Shown here in pieces: positions 29,169 through 38,626 of a stretch of DNA of 64,000 nucleotides. How positions within the stretch are numbered: the first letter of the stretch is position 1; each line of letters opens with the position of its first letter. The stretch covers positions 3,534,001-3,598,000 of the forward strand of contig NZ_AP025032.1 of the NCBI RefSeq assembly GCF_019973775.1, written 5' to 3'. This DNA is from Aureimonas sp. SA4125 (GTDB lineage: Bacteria > Pseudomonadota > Alphaproteobacteria > Rhizobiales > Rhizobiaceae). The notes beneath the pieces are model-generated. The model made no database searches and had not been told where the DNA came from. It saw nothing but the letters and a program-made list of their open reading frames with translations. The translations under genes and the position numbers were made by a program.

Positions 29169-30125
29169 ATGGCAACCATCGGCCAGTCGGTCGACCTTAC
29201 TTTCAGCGCCGATGCCCTCGTCCGGGCGCGCCAGCGCGCCGCGCTGCTGCCCGACCTCCTCGTCGAGGCCAAGCGTGTGGTGACGACGGTGATCGCCGGC
29301 TGGCACGGCCGCAGGCGCCGCGGCGTCGGCGAGAACTTCTGGCAGTTCCGTCCCTTCGTCGACGGTGGCGAGGTCGCGCGCATCGACTGGCGCCGATCGG
29401 CCCGCGACGACAATGTCTATCTGCGCGACCAGGAGTGGGAGGCGGCGCAGACCGTCTGGATCTGGGCCGATCCCTCGCCGTCGATGCTCTACAAGTCCGA
29501 GCTGGCGACGGTGTCGAAGGATTCGCGCGCCATCGTGCTCGTCCTGGCGCTCGCCGACCTCCTGTCGCGCTCCGGCGAGCGGATCGGCTATCCCGGCGTC
29601 CTCGACCCGATCTCCGCCCGCAATGCCGCCGAGCGCATCGCGACGGCGCTTGTCCCGACCCGGCCCGCCGGTTTTCCGCCGGACGACCGTATGAAGCGCT
29701 TCAGCGAAGTGGTTCTCGTCAGTGATTTCCTCGATCCGATCGAGGACATCGTCGGACGCATCGACCGCATCGCGCGGCGCGGAATCCGTGGCCATCTCAT
29801 CGCCGTCGCCGATCCGGCCGAAGAAACCTTTCCCTACGCCGGTCGCACCGAGTTCCGCGACCCGGAGACCGGCGCCAAACTGACCGCGGGACGCGCCGAG
29901 GGACTGCGCGCAGAATACCTCCAGCTGTTCGAGGCCCGCCGCGTCTATCTCGGCGAGCACTGCCGGCGCCTCGGCTGGAGCTTTGTCGCGCACCGGACCG
30001 ACCGCCTGGCGTCGGAGGCGCTGGTCGGCGTGCATGGCCGGCTGAGCGGCATCCCGCAATCGGCGGCGCGTCAGTTCGGCGGTGCGTCCGCCCGGCCGGC
30101 GAGCGGCAAGGGGCAGACCTCGTGA
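29169..30125 (+). CDS. DUF58 domain protein (VWA-like MoxR partner)
   Basis: A 318-aa soluble protein. The DUF58 signature is seen in FRPFVDGGEVARIDWRRSAR, followed by DNVYLRDQEWE, near 60-95. The segment TVWIWADPSPSMLYKS is a VWA-type metal-site variant (DxSxS-like). ATG 29169 lies 7 bp after the MoxR stop. Its end overlaps the GTG of the next gene. Known genomic pairing of DUF58 with MoxR supports a joint function, whose client is unknown. Confidence 0.92.
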   Translation: MATIGQSVDLTFSADALVRARQRAALLPDLLVEAKRVVTTVIAGWHGRRRRGVGENFWQFRPFVDGGEVARIDWRRSARDDNVYLRDQEWEAAQTVWIWADPSPSMLYKSELATVSKDSRAIVLVLALADLLSRSGERIGYPGVLDPISARNAAERIATALVPTRPAGFPPDDRMKRFSEVVLVSDFLDPIEDIVGRIDRIARRGIRGHLIAVADPAEETFPYAGRTEFRDPETGAKLTAGRAEGLRAEYLQLFEARRVYLGEHCRRLGWSFVAHRTDRLASEALVGVHGRLSGIPQSAARQFGGASARPASGKGQTS

Positions 30126-33001
30126 TCGGCGGCCTCACCTTCGGCGCGCCGCTCATGCTGCTGGGCCTCCTGTCCCTGCCGGTGATCTGGTATCTGCTCA
30201 AGCTGACGCCGCCGCGGCCGCAGATGGAAGTGTTTCCGCCGCTTCGCATCCTGGCCCGCGTGGCGCGCGTCGAGGAAACGCCGGCCAAGAGCCCGTGGTG
30301 GCTGACGCTGCTGCGGCTGCTCCTCGCCGCCCTCGTCATCCTCGCGCTGGCCGCGCCCGTCCTCAACCCGCGCGAGGGACTCCTGTCCGGCGCAGGCCCG
30401 GTCGCGCTCCTCGTCGACAACGGCTGGGCAAGCGGCGCCGACTGGCCGGCCCGGCGCGATGCAGCCGAACAGGTGATCCGCGATGCCGGCGATGCCGGGC
30501 GGCCCGTGGCGCTTGCCTTCAGCGCCGAGGGAGCGACCGACGACGCGACGCCCGTCGAAGCTGCGCAGGCACTGGAACGCCTCGACGCCACCGTCGCGCG
30601 ACCGATCCCGACCGACCGGCTCGCAGCGGCCACGCGGCTTGCGACGGCCCTCGACGGCGCCGGGGCGGGCTCGCTCGCCTTTCTCAGCGACGGCCTCGAC
30701 GCCAGCGGCACGCTGGAAGCCGCCGCCGCTCTCGGCCGCATCGGTGCCGGCCAGGCCATCCTCTACCGCCCGTCCGTCGCTCCGCTGGTCGGCCTCACCG
30801 AGGCCGACAACTCGACCGAGGCCCTGGTGGTCAAGGCCGTCCGCCCGGAGGGCGTCACCGGCGACGCCAGCTTCACCGTGCGCGCCGTCGACAGCCAGAG
30901 CCGCGAGATCGGCACCGCGCCGCTCGCCTTCTCCGGCGATGCCACCTCGGCCGAGGCGCGCTTCACCGTGCCGGTCGAACTGCGCAACGACATCGCCCGC
31001 CTCGAGATCGGCGGCGCGGCGACGGCCGCGGCCGTGCGGCTTGTCGACGACAGCTTTCGCCGCCGCCGGGTCGGCCTTATCTCCGGCGAGGGCGCGGACG
31101 TCGCCCAGCCGCTGCTGTCGCCGCTCTACTACATCACCCGCGCGCTCGAGCCCTTCGCCGACCTCGCCCGCGCCGACAGCGCAGACCTCAACACCGCTAT
31201 CCCGGCCCTCGTCGCCCGAAGGCCCTCGGTGATCGTGATGGCCGATATCGGTGTCCTGCCGGGCCCGGCGGAAACCTCGCTCCGCGACTTCGTCGACAAG
31301 GGTGGCTTTCTCGTTCGTTTTGCCGGGCCGCGCCTTGCTGCCTCGACCGGCGACGACCCGCTGGTGCCGGTGCGCCTGCGCAGCGGCGAGCGCGAACTCG
31401 GCGGCGCGATGTCCTGGTCGGAGCCGCAGAAGATCTCGCCCGTTCCGGCGACGAGTCCTCTCGCAGGCATCGGCATCGGCGAAGAGGTCAGCGTCACCCG
31501 TCAGCTTCTCGCCGAACCCTCGGTCGACCTCGCAGGGCGCACCTGGGTCAGCCTTGCCGACGGCACGCCGCTGATCACCGCCCAGACCGTCGGCGCCGGG
31601 ACGATCGTCCTCTTTCACGTGACGGCCGAAGCGACATGGTCGAATCTGCCGATCTCGGGCGCCTTCGTCGACATGCTCCGGCGCATCGTGACGCTGTCGC
31701 GCTCGAGCGGTCCGGCGCCCGCGGGCGAGGCCGGTTCGGCTCTTGCCCAAAGCCTGCCGCCCTACCGGGTAATGGACGCCGAGGGCCGGCTTGCAGCACC
31801 CGGCGCCGAGGTCGAACCGTTGACGCTGGCGGCCGGCGCCGCTCCGTTGGTCAGCCGGCGCAACCCGCCCGGCCTCTACGGGACCGAGGCCGGCTACACC
31901 GCACTCAATCTCCTGGCCGCGGATGCCGCTCTGACGCCCCTTCCCCCCGTCGATCTCGGTGCGCCCGTGGCGGCGCGCGCCTATGGCAGCGAAAGTGCGC
32001 TCGACATGATGCCCTATCTCTTTGCCGCGGCGCTCGTCCTCTTTGCCCTCGACGCGCTGGCAATGCTGTGGCTGAACGGCGTTTTCGCCCGTTTCGCCCG
32101 CCGCGGTCGCGCGCGCGGGGCAACCGCCCTCCCGGTTCTTGCGATGCTGGGCCTTGGCCTTGCCGCCTCCTTCGCGGGGACTGGCCGGACCGAGGCGCAA
32201 GAGACGCGCCCGCCGGTCGCCGAGGCGAGAACCGGCGACGATGCGGCCCGCGCGCAAGCCGCCATCGCGGCGACGGAAACGACGCATCTGGCTTACGTCG
32301 AGACCGGCGAGACGGAGACCGACGAAATTTCCCGCCAGGGACTGGACGGCCTCTCGCAGTTCATCGCGGCCAAGACCGCGCTCGAGCCGGGAACGGCCGT
32401 CGGCGTCGACATCGCCGTGGACGAACTCGCCTTCTATCCGATCCTCTACTGGCCGATCGATCCCGCCGCCCCGATGCCCGCCGCCGCCGCGATCAGCCGC
32501 GTCGACGCCTACATGAAACAGGGCGGTACGGTGCTTTTCGACGTGCAGGACGACCTGATGTCGTCACTGGCCTCGACCAGCGTCTCCCCCGGCCAGGGCC
32601 GACTGCGCGACATCCTCGCCGATCTCGACATTCCGCCGCTGGAGCCGGTGCCGAGCGACCACGTCCTGACCAAGTCCTTCTACATCATGCGCGATTTTCC
32701 CGGCCGCCACACCGAGTCGCCGCTCTGGGTCGAGGCGCTGGTGCGCGATCCCAATGCCGAGAGCCGTCCCGCCAGCGCCGGCGACGGCGTCTCCTCGATC
32801 ATGATCACCTCGAACGATTTCGCCCGCGCCTGGGCGGTCGACGAGAGCGGCCTGTTCCGTTTTCCGACCGATTCCAGCGATCCGTCGCAGCGTGAGTATG
32901 CCTACCGCGCCGGGGTCAACATCGTGATGTACGTGCTGACCGGCAACTACAAGTCGGATCAGGTGCATGTGCCCGCGCTTCTGGAAAGGCTGGGCCAATG
33001 A
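30122..33001 (+). CDS. Large membrane protein: BatA-like N-terminus and C-terminal DUF4159
   Basis: A 959-aa protein. The N-terminal part has two membrane segments (about 8-28 and 60-78) in the layout of the BatA aerotolerance N-terminal domain, beginning FGAPLMLLGLLSLPVIWYLL. A VWA-like and a beta-rich region, predicted periplasmic or cytoplasmic, runs to about 620. Two more hydrophobic segments lie near 629-650 and 671-690. DUF4159 occupies about 735-955 (for example FYPILYWPIDPAAP, GGTVLFDVQDD and FYIMRDFPGR). The GTG start overlaps the DUF58 stop (GTGA). Family function is unknown; the operon suggests an envelope-stress or complex-assembly role. Confidence 0.9.
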   Translation: MIGGLTFGAPLMLLGLLSLPVIWYLLKLTPPRPQMEVFPPLRILARVARVEETPAKSPWWLTLLRLLLAALVILALAAPVLNPREGLLSGAGPVALLVDNGWASGADWPARRDAAEQVIRDAGDAGRPVALAFSAEGATDDATPVEAAQALERLDATVARPIPTDRLAAATRLATALDGAGAGSLAFLSDGLDASGTLEAAAALGRIGAGQAILYRPSVAPLVGLTEADNSTEALVVKAVRPEGVTGDASFTVRAVDSQSREIGTAPLAFSGDATSAEARFTVPVELRNDIARLEIGGAATAAAVRLVDDSFRRRRVGLISGEGADVAQPLLSPLYYITRALEPFADLARADSADLNTAIPALVARRPSVIVMADIGVLPGPAETSLRDFVDKGGFLVRFAGPRLAASTGDDPLVPVRLRSGERELGGAMSWSEPQKISPVPATSPLAGIGIGEEVSVTRQLLAEPSVDLAGRTWVSLADGTPLITAQTVGAGTIVLFHVTAEATWSNLPISGAFVDMLRRIVTLSRSSGPAPAGEAGSALAQSLPPYRVMDAEGRLAAPGAEVEPLTLAAGAAPLVSRRNPPGLYGTEAGYTALNLLAADAALTPLPPVDLGAPVAARAYGSESALDMMPYLFAAALVLFALDALAMLWLNGVFARFARRGRARGATALPVLAMLGLGLAASFAGTGRTEAQETRPPVAEARTGDDAARAQAAIAATETTHLAYVETGETETDEISRQGLDGLSQFIAAKTALEPGTAVGVDIAVDELAFYPILYWPIDPAAPMPAAAAISRVDAYMKQGGTVLFDVQDDLMSSLASTSVSPGQGRLRDILADLDIPPLEPVPSDHVLTKSFYIMRDFPGRHTESPLWVEALVRDPNAESRPASAGDGVSSIMITSNDFARAWAVDESGLFRFPTDSSDPSQREYAYRAGVNIVMYVLTGNYKSDQVHVPALLERLGQ

Positions 33002-35076
33002 CCTGGTCGATGCAGTTCGCCCCCTTCTTCTCCTGGCCGGTTCTGGCAGCCCTTGCCGTGCCTGCCGCGGTGCTGGTCGCGATTCTCGTCGCGGTGCGGA
33101 TGCGCGGGTCGGTGCTGCGGATCCTGGCGCTCGCCGCGCTGATGCTGGCACTGCTCAATCCCGTGGTCCTGCGCGAAGAACGCGATCCCCTGAAGAGCGT
33201 CGTCGCCCTCGTCGTCGACGACAGTCAGAGCCAGACCATCGGCCAGCGCAGCGCGGAGACCGCGACGGCGGTAAAGGCGCTGCAGGAGAGCCTTGCGCGC
33301 TTTCCCGATTTCGAGGTCCGCACCGTCCAGGCGAAAAATGGCAATCCGGGCAGCAGCGATGCGACCACGGCGCTGTTCGGCGCGCTCGGCTCGGCCCTCG
33401 GCGACGTTCCGCCGGCCCGGGTCGCGGGCGCCATCATGGTCACCGACGGACAGGTCCACGACATTCCCGCCGATGCCGCGACGCTCGGCTTCGATGCACC
33501 GGTTCACGGCCTCGTCACCGGCCGGGCCGACGAGTTCGACCGGCGCATCGAGATCACCACCAGCCCGCGCTTCGGCCTCGTCGACCAGGACCAGCAGCTC
33601 ACCTTCCGCGTCATCGAGGACGGACCACGCGCATCGCAGAGCCCTGTCGACGTTCGCGTCTTTCTGAACGGCGACCAGATCGGCCGCCAGCAGGTGACGC
33701 CCGGCGTCGACGCGAGCTACGATTTCAGCCTGCCCCGCGCGGGCCGGAATATCATCGAACTGTCCGCGGCCCGCGATCCGGACGAGATCACGCCGGTCAA
33801 CAACCGCGCCATCGCCGAAGTCGACGGCATCCGCGAAAACCTGCGCGTTCTCCTCGTCTCCGGCGAGCCGCATGCCGGCGAGCGGACCTGGCGCAATCTG
33901 CTGAAGTCCGACGCCTCGGTCGACCTCGTCCATTTCACCATTCTGCGCCCGCCGGAAAAGCAGGACGGAACGCCGATCGACGAACTGTCGCTGATCGCCT
34001 TTCCGACGCGCGAACTCTTCGTCGAAAAGATCGACGATTTCGACCTGATCATCTTCGACCGCTACCAGCAGCGCGGCGTCCTCCCGGCGCTCTATTTCGA
34101 CTACATCGCGCAATATGTCGAAAAGGGCGGCGCGATGCTGGTCGCCTCCGGACCGGAATATGCCGGCAACGATTCCGTCGCCACGACCTCGCTCGCCTCG
34201 ATCCTGCCAGCCCTTCCAACCGGCACGATCGAACAGGAGGCCTTCCGGCCGGCTTTGTCGGATCTCGGCAGGAAGCATCCGGTGACGCGCGACCTGCCGG
34301 GCTCCGACCAGACACCGCCCGCCTGGAGCGAATGGTTCCGCTCGATCGACGTCGAGACGCCGCGCGGCGAGACGGTCATGAACGGGCCCGGCGGCAAGCC
34401 GCTTCTCGTCCTCGATCGCGCCGGCGAAGGCCGCGTCGCGCTGCTCCTGTCCGACCAGGGCTGGCTGTGGTCGCGCGGCTTCGAGGGTGGCGGCCCGCAT
34501 GTCGCCCTCTTCCGGCGGCTCGCCCACTGGCTGATGAAGGAGCCGGAACTCGACGAGGAGGCGCTCGGCGCCGAGGCGCGCGGCGACGACCTGGTCGTCA
34601 CCCGCCAGACCATCGGCGAGGATCCCGGTCCCGCCACCGTCGTGACGCCCTCCGGCGAGGCGCGGCAGGTGCCGTTGACGCAGGTTGGCGAAGGCCGCTG
34701 GGAGGGCACGCTGAAGACCGAGGAGCTGGGGCTCTACCAGGCGGCAAACGGTGATCTCAGGACCCTGGCCAATGTCGGCCCCGTCAATCCGCAGGAATAT
34801 CGCGAGGCGGTGTCGACCACCGACAAGCTGCAGCCGATCGCCGACGCGACGCGCGGCAGCGTCCGGCGCATCGCCGCCGACGGCACGGTCGACGTTCCGC
34901 GGATCGTGCCGGTGCGCGGCCGCGCCGATGCGAACGGGCGCGACTGGATCGGCCTGAAGACGACCGAGGAGACCGTGCTGCGCGGCGTCGACCGCACGCC
35001 GCTCTTTGCCGGCTTCCTCGGCCTCGCCGTGCTCCTGCTGACGATCTCCGCCACCTGGTTCCGCGAGGGCCGCTAG
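32998..35076 (+). CDS. Membrane-anchored protein with glutamine-amidotransferase-like/VWA-like domain
   Basis: A 692-aa protein with two N-terminal membrane helices (about 13-31 and 38-55), a large extramembrane part and a final helix near 667-685. The segment VVALVVDDSQSQTIGQRSAET resembles a degenerate VWA metal site. Middle segments such as RVLLVSGEPHAGERTWRNLL and FDLIIFDRYQQRG resemble the class I amidotransferase-like fold often annotated here, but no catalytic Cys is visible, so amidotransferase activity is unlikely. ATG overlaps the previous stop. Last of the MoxR operon. The TAG stop is part of a palindromic repeat. Confidence 0.88.
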   Translation: MTWSMQFAPFFSWPVLAALAVPAAVLVAILVAVRMRGSVLRILALAALMLALLNPVVLREERDPLKSVVALVVDDSQSQTIGQRSAETATAVKALQESLARFPDFEVRTVQAKNGNPGSSDATTALFGALGSALGDVPPARVAGAIMVTDGQVHDIPADAATLGFDAPVHGLVTGRADEFDRRIEITTSPRFGLVDQDQQLTFRVIEDGPRASQSPVDVRVFLNGDQIGRQQVTPGVDASYDFSLPRAGRNIIELSAARDPDEITPVNNRAIAEVDGIRENLRVLLVSGEPHAGERTWRNLLKSDASVDLVHFTILRPPEKQDGTPIDELSLIAFPTRELFVEKIDDFDLIIFDRYQQRGVLPALYFDYIAQYVEKGGAMLVASGPEYAGNDSVATTSLASILPALPTGTIEQEAFRPALSDLGRKHPVTRDLPGSDQTPPAWSEWFRSIDVETPRGETVMNGPGGKPLLVLDRAGEGRVALLLSDQGWLWSRGFEGGGPHVALFRRLAHWLMKEPELDEEALGAEARGDDLVVTRQTIGEDPGPATVVTPSGEARQVPLTQVGEGRWEGTLKTEELGLYQAANGDLRTLANVGPVNPQEYREAVSTTDKLQPIADATRGSVRRIAADGTVDVPRIVPVRGRADANGRDWIGLKTTEETVLRGVDRTPLFAGFLGLAVLLLTISATWFREGR

Positions 35077-35173
35077 AGCATGATCCCGAAAGGTGGCTTC
35101 CGGCTTTCGGGATCATGCGGAAACAAAGAACTGAAGCGGCTCGGCGATTCGAAGAAAAGCCATCCCGCTTTAG
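35074..35173. repeat. Palindromic repeat element (CATGATCCCGAAA type)
   Basis: A hairpin with arms CATGATCCCGAAAG and its near-perfect complement CTTTCGGGATCATG spans 35079-35117, with GTGGCTTCCGG in the loop. A tail to 35173 ends in GCTTTAG. This layout is familiar from intergenic repeats in many Rhizobiales. The left edge CTAGAG includes the TAG stop of the preceding gene. A relative is found at 56724-56829. Confidence 0.8.
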
Positions 35174-35189
35174 TTTCGGCCGTCCGGCG

Positions 35190-35693
35190 TCAGCCGCGCG
35201 ACCGCACCCTGCCGGCCAGCCCTTCCAGTCCGCCGTCCACGAGCGGCAGGCCGAGGATGCGCGCGGGGTCGACCGGTCCCGGCATGGTGACCGACCCCGC
35301 CGGCAGCGGCCGGTAGCCAAGCGGCATGTAGTAGGCGCGGTCGCCGACCAGCATGATCGCCGTCTCGCCCCTGTCTCGCGCAGCCGCTTCTGCCAGCGCC
35401 ATCAGCCGACGTCCGACCCCTTGCCCCTTGTAGACCGGGCGCACGGCCAGCGGCCCCAGCATCACGCAGGCGCGCGAGCCGATGGCGATGGGTGTCTGGC
35501 GCACGGAGCCGACGACCACGCCGTCGAAGATCGCGACGAAGGAAAGGTTTTCGTCATGCGGCGACATCTCTCTGACGCGTTCGGCGGCCCGGGCGAAGCG
35601 ACCGGGCCCGAAAGCCTCGGCGGCAATCGCCTCGATAGCGGCAGCATGATCGGCTGTCTCCGGCAGGTACCGGACGGCAGGAAGAGAAAACAT
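35190..35693 (-). CDS. GNAT-family N-acetyltransferase
   Basis: A 167-aa acetyl-CoA-dependent acyltransferase. The acetyl-CoA-binding motif A is seen as LGPLAVRPVYKGQGVGRRLM (about 80-100), preceded by strand VVVGSVRQTPIAI and followed by LVGDRAYYMPLGYRP, the pattern of the YhbS-like branch. ATG 35693 (MFSLPAVRYLPET) is preferred since family similarity starts there; ATG 35729 is also in frame and adds 12 residues. Neither has a good ribosome-binding site. Substrate unknown. Confidence 0.87.
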   Translation of the reverse strand: MFSLPAVRYLPETADHAAAIEAIAAEAFGPGRFARAAERVREMSPHDENLSFVAIFDGVVVGSVRQTPIAIGSRACVMLGPLAVRPVYKGQGVGRRLMALAEAAARDRGETAIMLVGDRAYYMPLGYRPLPAGSVTMPGPVDPARILGLPLVDGGLEGLAGRVRSRG

Positions 35694-36048
35694 GGCGGGA
35701 AGATCCGGGCATGGGATGGGGTGCGGCATCCCTTGCGCAATGGCTCAGGCAGGCCGCGGGTTCGGCAACTCCGGCGCGTCGAGGCGCGAGGGGGATCGTC
35801 GTCGCTGAAAAACCACGCTCGTCTTCCTGCTGGCGATGAACGGCCGAAACCTTCCGGGCCCGGCGCCGCAATCGGGCTCGCGCGACGACGCAGTCCCGTT
35901 ACCGGCAGGACCGATTAGCACTCCCCCGCCCCTGCGTCCATCGACCGCGCCACGCGCTCGCCGGCCGGGTTGACGCAGTGTTCGCCTTGACGTTCCGGTC
36001 CGGCGCTTCCCATGTGGAGCGTGGGCGTTACAGGATCGGAGACGGAAA
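35694..36048. other. 355-bp intergenic region between divergent genes
   Basis: Separates the GNAT gene (-) from the glutathionyl-hydroquinone reductase (+). A TTGACG at 35987-35992 is a possible -35 for the latter, but no good -10 lies 16-18 bp beyond it. GGAGACGG before 36049 is the ribosome-binding site. No gene is seen in the rest. Confidence 0.5.
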
Positions 36049-37032
36049 ATGGGACTTCTGGTCGAAGGCCGCTGGCAGGACAAATGGTACGAGTCGAAGA
36101 ACGGTAGCTTCGAGCGGACCGTGACGGAGTTCCGCGACTGGATCACCCCCGACGGCGCGCCGGGCCCCGCAGGGCAGAAAGCCTTCCCGGCGGAGACCGG
36201 CCGTTATCACCTCTACATCTCCCTCGCCTGTCCCTGGGCGCATCGAACGCTGATCGTGCGACGACTGAAGAAGCTCGAAGACGTCGTCTCGCTGTCGGTG
36301 GTCGATTTCCTGATGGCCGAGAACGGCTGGGTTTTCTCCGACCGCCCCGGCGCCATTGGCGACAGCGTGCTCGGCAAGGATCGCCTCTACGAGGTCTACA
36401 CCGAGGCAAAACCGGATTTCACTGGCCGCGTCACCGTGCCGGTCCTCTGGGACAAGCAGACCGGCACCATCGTCAACAACGAGTCCGCGGAGATCATCCG
36501 GATCCTCAATTCGGGCTTCGGTGACCTCGCCGACACCTCGGTGGACCTCGCGCCCGAGGCGCTGCTGCACGAGATCGACGCGATCAACGCCCGCGTCTAC
36601 GACCGGATCAACAACGGCGTGTACAAATGCGGCTTCGCCACCACCCAAGGTGCCTACGAAGCGCCCTTCCACCAGTTGTTCGCCGAGCTCGACGCGCTGG
36701 AGGCACTCCTGTCGACGCAGCGCTATCTCGTCGCCGGCGGGATCACCGAGGCGGACTGGCGTCTCTTCACGACCCTGATCCGCTTCGACGCCGTCTATCA
36801 CGGTCATTTCAAGTGCAACGCCCGGCAGATCGCCGATTATCCGAACCTCTTCAACTACATGCTGGATCTCTACCAGCAGGACGGCATCGCCGAGACCGTG
36901 AACTTCGAGCATATCAAGGGGCACTACTACCAGAGCCACACGATGATCAATCCGACGGCCATCGTTCCCCGCGGGCCCGACCAGAATCTCCTGCAGGCGC
37001 ATAACCGGCAGAGTGTCCCGTTGAAAGGCTGA
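36049..37032 (+). CDS. Glutathionyl-hydroquinone reductase (Xi-class glutathione transferase)
   Basis: A 327-aa member of the YqjG/ECM4 family that reduces glutathionyl-hydroquinones, releasing glutathione. The active-site motif CPWAH is near residues 61-65 (SLACPWAHRTLIVRR). The N-terminal GSFERTVTEFRDWI and the C-terminal helical domain with YPNLFNYMLDLYQQ are typical. Cytosolic. Separate transcription unit, convergent with the NUDIX gene. Confidence 0.94.
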   Translation: MGLLVEGRWQDKWYESKNGSFERTVTEFRDWITPDGAPGPAGQKAFPAETGRYHLYISLACPWAHRTLIVRRLKKLEDVVSLSVVDFLMAENGWVFSDRPGAIGDSVLGKDRLYEVYTEAKPDFTGRVTVPVLWDKQTGTIVNNESAEIIRILNSGFGDLADTSVDLAPEALLHEIDAINARVYDRINNGVYKCGFATTQGAYEAPFHQLFAELDALEALLSTQRYLVAGGITEADWRLFTTLIRFDAVYHGHFKCNARQIADYPNLFNYMLDLYQQDGIAETVNFEHIKGHYYQSHTMINPTAIVPRGPDQNLLQAHNRQSVPLKG

Positions 37033-37065
37033 CGGTCGAAAGGAGATTCCCAAGGTCGGCGCTGC

Positions 37066-37524
37066 TCACCAGTAAGGGTCGAACGGCCCGTCTGAGGCAA
37101 GTTCCGCAAGGCGTCGGCGGGTGGCCGGCGAGGTTTCTTCCGGCAAGGCGGCGGGATCGAAGAAACCGGATTCGGCGATCTCGCCGCCGGCAGGTTTTGC
37201 CTCGGTCTGCCGGACATTGCGGCAGACGTAGAAGGCGACGTGGTCGCGGCGCGAGGCGAAGTCGTTGAAGTAGAGGGCGACGAGGCGGGGCGGATCGGCG
37301 AGGACGAGATTGCCCTCCTCGCGCAGCTCCCGCCGCATCCCCTCCTCGATCGTCTCGCCGGGATCGACGCCGCCGCCCGGCATGTGCCAGCCGGCGATGT
37401 AGCTGTGACGGACAAGGAAGATGCGTCCGGTCTCGTCGTAGGCGGCACAGCGCGTGCCGAGCGTCATCGGCCGCATCAGGACATGGGCGAGGTGGAACAG
37501 CCGAAGCTTCAGGCCGGCCTTCAC
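37066..37524 (-). CDS. NUDIX hydrolase
   Basis: A 152-aa single-domain NUDIX protein. The box GGGVDPGETIEEGMRREL followed by REEG (about 50-72) matches GX5EX7REUXEEXGU. It begins MKAGLKLRLFHLAHVLMRPMTLGTR, a hydrophobic/basic N-terminus common in this alphaproteobacterial group. Substrate unknown. Divergent from the metallophosphoesterase gene, with start codons 57 bp apart. Confidence 0.88.
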   Translation of the reverse strand: MKAGLKLRLFHLAHVLMRPMTLGTRCAAYDETGRIFLVRHSYIAGWHMPGGGVDPGETIEEGMRRELREEGNLVLADPPRLVALYFNDFASRRDHVAFYVCRNVRQTEAKPAGGEIAESGFFDPAALPEETSPATRRRLAELASDGPFDPYW

Positions 37525-37580
37525 GAAGACCTGCCCTCCAGCCTCTTTCCCTTTCGCATCAGGTGGCTAGATGCTTGGCC

Positions 37581-38540
37581 ATGTTCACACTCGCGCATCT
37601 CTCCGATATCCATCTCGGTCCCCTCCCGGAGCTCTCGTTCCGGGAACTCGCGTCCAAGCGCGTCACCGGCTACGTCAACTGGCACCGCAACCGGCGGCGC
37701 GTGATGTTCGGCGACACCTTGACCTCGCTTGTCGCCGATATGAAGGCGCACAAGCCCGACCATGTGGCGGTGACCGGCGATCTGGTCAACCTCGCGACCA
37801 AGACCGAAATCGTCGGTGCCGGGCTATGGCTGCAGGATCTCGGCGGGCCCCTTGATGTCTCGGTCGTGCCCGGCAATCACGACGCCTATGTGCCGGGCGC
37901 GCTGAAACGCGCCTGCGCCGAATGGCATGACTACATGGTCGGCGACAATCCGCTCGCCTCCATCGGCCATCTCTTTCCCTATGTGCGACTGCGCGGCAAT
38001 GTGGCGATCTTCGGCGTCAACAGCGCCGAGGCGACGGCGCCGTTCTTTGCCACCGGCAGCTTCAAGCGCAAGCAGGCGCTGGCCTTGGCGAAGATGCTCG
38101 AAGCCTGCCGGACGACGGGGCATTTCTGCGTGGTGATGATTCATCATCCGCCCGTCTCGAACGCCACCTCCTGGCACAAGCGGCTGATGGGCAAGCAGTT
38201 CTTCTGGAAGGTGATCCGCGAGGTCGGGGCCGACCTCGTCCTCCATGGCCATACCCATCTCGACACGCTGCATTGGATCGCCGGCACCGACGGGCTCGTG
38301 CCCGTGGTCGGGGTTCCCTCGGCCAGCCAGAATGCCGGCAGCGAGAAACCGGCGGCGCGCTACAACCTCTTTCAGATTGACGGCGAGCCCGGCGCGTGGA
38401 CGCTGGTGCAGCGCGAGCGCGGATTGAAGCGGGACGGCAGCGGCATCGACTGGATTCGCGAGCGGCAGTTGATGACGAATGGCGAGACCGCCAATGTCGG
38501 GGACCAGGAGGATGCGCCGCCGGCCGGCTCGGCGCGGTAG
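37581..38540 (+). CDS. Calcineurin-like metallophosphoesterase
   Basis: A 319-aa cytosolic phosphoesterase with the complete dimetal motif set: LSDIHLG (D, H) at the N-terminus, VTGDLVN (GD), VVPGNHDAY (GNHD), MIHHPP and HGHTHLD (GHxH). The branch resembles 3',5'-cyclic-nucleotide phosphodiesterase-type CpdA-like enzymes, but specificity is not certain. ATG 37581 (MFTLAHLSDIHLG) is preferred over an upstream in-frame GTG at 37563. Confidence 0.9.
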   Translation: MFTLAHLSDIHLGPLPELSFRELASKRVTGYVNWHRNRRRVMFGDTLTSLVADMKAHKPDHVAVTGDLVNLATKTEIVGAGLWLQDLGGPLDVSVVPGNHDAYVPGALKRACAEWHDYMVGDNPLASIGHLFPYVRLRGNVAIFGVNSAEATAPFFATGSFKRKQALALAKMLEACRTTGHFCVVMIHHPPVSNATSWHKRLMGKQFFWKVIREVGADLVLHGHTHLDTLHWIAGTDGLVPVVGVPSASQNAGSEKPAARYNLFQIDGEPGAWTLVQRERGLKRDGSGIDWIRERQLMTNGETANVGDQEDAPPAGSAR

Positions 38541-38626
38541 CAGACCTTCCAAGGAGGCTGCCATCGCCGTTGCAGGCAGGGCCGGGCTCGGGCAGAGCTA
38601 GGGTCCCAGCCTTGCGAGCGCCGCCG

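Noticed and set aside
30071..32287. 738-codon minus-strand frame opposite the DUF4159 gene
   Set aside because: High-GC third-position shadow with no motifs; the plus-strand operon is contiguous and overlapping.
32998..35076. Glutamine amidotransferase activity for the last MoxR-operon protein
   Set aside because: The fold is plausible but no nucleophilic Cys or His-Glu pair is visible in the expected places, so only a fold-level call is made.
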